A DNA stretch of 64,000 nt from Falsiroseomonas ponticola (lineage in GTDB: Bacteria; Pseudomonadota; Alphaproteobacteria; Acetobacterales; Acetobacteraceae): NCBI RefSeq assembly GCF_016805305.1, contig NZ_JAERQN010000004.1:62001-126000 (forward strand), given 5' to 3'. Positions within the stretch are counted from its first letter, which is position 1. Each line of letters begins with the position of its first letter. The notes below the pieces were generated by a model. The model ran no database searches. It was not told the DNA's origin and saw only the letters and a list, made by a program, of their open reading frames with translations. Made by a program: the position numbers and the translations under genes. Below are positions 61,455 to 64,000 of the stretch, one piece after another.

Positions 61455-62423
61455 TCACTCCACCTTGATGCCCTGCGCCGCGATGATCTGCCCCCAGCGC
61501 GCGCGTTCCGCCGCCACGCGCGCGGCGAAGGCACCGGGGGCGTTCGGCAGGTAGATCAGCCCCTGCTCCGCCAGGAAGCGCTGCCCTTCCGCGCTTTCAG
61601 CGACCTTCACGTATTCGGCGTGCAGCCGGGCCAGGATCGGCGCCGGCACGGCGGCGGGCGCGATCACGCCATACCAGGTGGCGACATCGATGTCGTAGCC
61701 CTGCTCCATCAGCGTCGGCACGTTGGGCAGCTGCGGCACGCGGGCCGGCGTCGTCACCGCCAGCGCCCGCACCTGCCCCTGCTCCACCGGCGCCCGCATC
61801 AGCGGCAGCGTGTCGAACATGGCCTGGACGTCGCCGCGCAGCATGGCGGGCAGGCTCTCATTGGTGCCGCGGAAGGGGACATGCTCCATCGCGATGCCGT
61901 CGCGGCCGCGGAACATCTCGAAGATCAGGTGCTGGGCGGTGCCGATGCCCACGCTGGCATAGTTGCCCCGCCCCGGCCGCGACCGGACCCAGGCGATGAA
62001 CTCCGCGACATTCGTCGCCGGCACGTCGTTGGAGACGACCAGCACCAACGGCGCTGCGGCGAACATGACGATGGAGGCCAGGTCGCGGCCGGACTCGTAG
62101 GGAATGTCCCGGAACAAATGCGGGAAGATCGTCAGCGGGCCGAGATTGCCCATGCCGATCGTATAGCCATCCGGCGCCGCGCGCGCGACCTCCGCCACCC
62201 CGATCCGCCCGCCCGCCCCCGCGCGGAAGTCGTTCACGATGGGCTGGCCCAAGGCGCGCGACACGGGATCGTTGAAGGCCCTGGCGACCAGGTCGTTGAG
62301 CCCCCCGGGCGGCCATGGCACGATGAAGCGCACCGGCCGGGCCGGCCAGGGCGCCTGGGCCCGGGCCAGGCCCGGCAGGACGAGGAAGGGAGCGGCGAGG
62401 GCAAGGGCACGGCGGCGGATCAT
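61455..62423 (-). CDS. Bug family tripartite tricarboxylate receptor
   Basis: A 322-residue receptor with a signal peptide (IRRRALALAAPFLVLPGLARAQ). It has FIVPWPPGGLNDLVARAF, the binding-site segment FRAGAGGRIGVAEVARAAPDG and HVPFRGTNESLPAMLRGDVQ. It is diverged from the other Bug receptors nearby, so it likely binds a different ligand. It is convergent with the 60426 receptor and divergent from the TauD-like gene, 51 bases away. Confidence 0.85.
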   Translation of the reverse strand: MIRRRALALAAPFLVLPGLARAQAPWPARPVRFIVPWPPGGLNDLVARAFNDPVSRALGQPIVNDFRAGAGGRIGVAEVARAAPDGYTIGMGNLGPLTIFPHLFRDIPYESGRDLASIVMFAAAPLVLVVSNDVPATNVAEFIAWVRSRPGRGNYASVGIGTAQHLIFEMFRGRDGIAMEHVPFRGTNESLPAMLRGDVQAMFDTLPLMRAPVEQGQVRALAVTTPARVPQLPNVPTLMEQGYDIDVATWYGVIAPAAVPAPILARLHAEYVKVAESAEGQRFLAEQGLIYLPNAPGAFAARVAAERARWGQIIAAQGIKVE

Positions 62424-62474
62424 GCCGCCAGCGTCCACCGGCCCTGCCTCGCTGACAAGCGGGAGAGCGACGAC

Positions 62475-63509
62475 GTGCAGCACCTGTCACCGATCGGCGG
62501 CCGCGTCGCCTGGACGGGCAAGACGCTTGGCGACTGGGCCGTGGCGCTGACCCCGGCCGAGATCGCGGAGATCGAGGCCGCGCTCGCCGGCCTCGGCGAT
62601 CGCGACATCCCCCGCATCACCGCCGCCCATTTCCCCCTGCCCCGCACCGCGCCCCGGCTGCGCGCCCTGGCGGAGGAGGTGGAAGGCGGCGCGGGGCTGG
62701 TGCGGCTCACGGGCCTCGACCCCGCGCGCTACGCCGCGCGAGACCTGAAGCGCCTTTTCTGGGGCCTGATGTGCCACATCGGCACGCCGCTGCCGCAGAA
62801 CACCACGGGCGAGGTGCTGGGCGAGGTGAAGGACGAGACCGGCACGGGCGAGGCGCGGGCCGATGGCTCCGCCCGCAACCGCAGCCGCTCCACCGGCCCG
62901 CTCCGCTTCCACACGGACAAGTGCGACCTGCTGGCGCTGCTCTGCGCCAGCAACGGCATCGCGGGCGGCGTGTCGCGCATCGTCTCCACCATCGCGATCC
63001 ATGACGCGATGGCGGAACGGCGGCCGGACCTTCTGGCCGTGCTCTACCAGGATTTCTGGCGCGCCCGCCCGGCGGATGAGGAAGGGGAAGGCATGGCATC
63101 CCGCCCCTTCCCCATGCCCGTCTTCGCGCGGGGGCCGGATGGCGCCTTCACCTGCCAGTACAGCCGCACCTATGTGGAGATGGCGCAGGGCCAGCCCGGC
63201 GTGCCGCCCGTGACGCCCGCGCAGGTGGCGGCGATGGACATGCTGGCAGCGCTGGCCGACGAACTCTGCGTCGAAGCGCCGTTCGAGGCCGGGCAGATCC
63301 AGATCATGAACCAGCACGTCACGCTGCATGGCCGCACCGCCTATGCGGATGACGCCGCCGCGGGGGCGCGGCGCAACCTGCTGCGCATCTGGCTTTCCAG
63401 CCCCCTCTCCCGCGCCCTGCCCGCGGGCCATGCGGGGCAATGGGGCAGCACGGCGGCCGGCGCGCTGCGCGGCGGCGCCATGCCGGGGCGGAGCGCCCTC
63501 GCGGCGTAG
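62475..63509 (+). CDS. TauD/TfdA-like Fe(II)/2-oxoglutarate dioxygenase
   Basis: A 344-residue double-stranded beta-helix oxygenase starting with GTG; GGGAGAG lies 7 bases upstream. The iron site is RFHTDKCD (His146, Asp148) and the distal TLHGRTAY (His285). RRNLLRIWLS supplies the 2-oxoglutarate-binding Arg. It hydroxylates an unknown small acid, such as a sulfonate or quaternary amine. It sits between two Bug receptor genes and may use the same carbon source. Confidence 0.8.
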   Translation: MQHLSPIGGRVAWTGKTLGDWAVALTPAEIAEIEAALAGLGDRDIPRITAAHFPLPRTAPRLRALAEEVEGGAGLVRLTGLDPARYAARDLKRLFWGLMCHIGTPLPQNTTGEVLGEVKDETGTGEARADGSARNRSRSTGPLRFHTDKCDLLALLCASNGIAGGVSRIVSTIAIHDAMAERRPDLLAVLYQDFWRARPADEEGEGMASRPFPMPVFARGPDGAFTCQYSRTYVEMAQGQPGVPPVTPAQVAAMDMLAALADELCVEAPFEAGQIQIMNQHVTLHGRTAYADDAAAGARRNLLRIWLSSPLSRALPAGHAGQWGSTAAGALRGGAMPGRSALAA

Positions 63510-63587
63510 CCGCCTCCTGCCCTCCGCCTGACCTTGCGCGCCGGGCGCGGCTGTCGTTAGTGGCCGCCAACCGACAGGGAGACGACC

Positions 63588-64000
63588 ATGACGATCCTGA
63601 CCCGCCGCGCCGCGCTGGCCGCGAGCCTCGCCCTGCCCGCGCTGTCCGCCCAGGCGCAGGCCCCCTGGGCGCCGTCCCGCCCCGTGCGGATCATCGTTCC
63701 CTTCCAGGGCGGCGGCGCCACGGACCTGACCGCCCGGCTGCTGGCGGAGCGCCTGGGCCCGATGCTCGGCCAGCCCGTGGTGGTAGACAACCGCCCGGGC
63801 GCCGGCGGCAACCTCGGCGCCGACATGGTCGCGAAGTCGGACCCGGATGGCCACACGCTGCTGATGTGCACGATCGGCACCGCCAGCATCAACCAGTTCC
63901 TCTACAGCCGCATGCCCTACCGGCCGGAGGATCTGTCGGCCGTCGCGCTGGTGAACCTGGTGGCGAATGGCGTGGTGGTGAACCCCAACGTCCCCGCGCG
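63588..64000 (+). CDS. Bug family tripartite tricarboxylate receptor, partial
   Basis: The gene starts at ATG 63588 with AGGGAGA upstream and runs off the window end after 137 codons. It has a signal peptide (LTRRAALAASLALPALSAQAQ). It shows the family motifs IVPFQGGGATDLTARL and VDNRPGAGGNLGADMVA. The C-terminal half is outside the window. It is the fourth Bug receptor in this window. Confidence 0.8.
   Translation, partial: MTILTRRAALAASLALPALSAQAQAPWAPSRPVRIIVPFQGGGATDLTARLLAERLGPMLGQPVVVDNRPGAGGNLGADMVAKSDPDGHTLLMCTIGTASINQFLYSRMPYRPEDLSAVALVNLVANGVVVNPNVPA

Noticed and set aside
1..64000. CRISPR arrays, insertion sequences, tRNA or rRNA genes
   Set aside because: No spaced direct repeats, transposase-like proteins or tRNA/rRNA signatures were seen on either strand, although short tRNAs cannot be fully excluded by eye.

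Overview
The window is about 64 kb of very GC-rich DNA (roughly 70% G+C by eye). Genes are tightly packed and often overlap by 1 to 4 bases. The content points to an alphaproteobacterium, most likely an Acetobacteraceae member of the Roseomonas type. The reasons are the zapA-(6S RNA)-fau order, a class I fructose-bisphosphate aldolase, an EpmA/EpmB/EF-P set, an NdvA-like exporter, and many Bug-type (tripartite tricarboxylate) solute receptors. This assignment is inference; no rRNA or tRNA gene is visible.

Layout. 1-6.5 kb: DNA repair and stress genes (PdeM endonuclease, fasciclin protein, photolyase, a second metallophosphoesterase, polyphosphate kinase 2), an HMG-CoA-lyase-like enzyme and a lipoprotein. 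6.5-9.4 kb: zapA, a probable 6S RNA, fau and a YmdB-type phosphoesterase on the minus strand. 9.4-17 kb: fructose-bisphosphate aldolase, two TauE/SafE exporters, thiE, a PhzF-like protein, an FkbM methyltransferase and small membrane or secreted proteins. 17-23.4 kb: the EF-P pathway (epmA, epmB, efp, suhB), interrupted by a lower-GC insert. The insert carries a papain-like (NlpC/P60-type) protein, an orphan Phd antitoxin and a SIR2-like gene. 23.4-28 kb: an OmpA protein plus a MotA/MotB-like pair whose B subunit has a coiled coil of more than 500 residues. 28-34 kb: upp, a PEP-mutase-family enzyme, a chemoreceptor, cytochrome b561 and small unknowns. 34-39.4 kb: an M20 hydrolase/PanE-like pair divergent from a complete TctC-TctB-TctA transporter. 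39.4-46.2 kb: an SDR, DUF1003, an FG-GAP/RTX secreted protein, an HtrA-like protease and a Na+/H+ antiporter. 46.2-50.8 kb: a 1515-residue DUF4011-helicase-nuclease-DUF3320 protein with the architecture of the Hhe anti-phage protein. 50.8-64 kb: a glycine-zipper/peptidoglycan-binding lipoprotein, a TRAP transporter with two tandem receptors, a HicA-like gene behind a perfect FNR/FixK box, a peptide-type ABC receptor, a CBS protein, an NdvA-like ABC exporter, three more Bug receptors (the last cut by the window end) and a TauD-like dioxygenase.

How the genes fit together. EpmA and EpmB would beta-lysylate EF-P, whose target Lys34 is present. The TctCBA and TRAP systems, plus solitary receptors, suggest scavenging of organic acids. 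The most unusual parts are the Hhe-like helicase-nuclease, the SIR2/Phd insert inside the EF-P cluster, the MotAB-like coiled-coil complex, and the FNR-box-controlled HicA-like gene. No stretch longer than about 300 bases lacks a gene or RNA call. No CRISPR array, insertion sequence or tRNA was seen.
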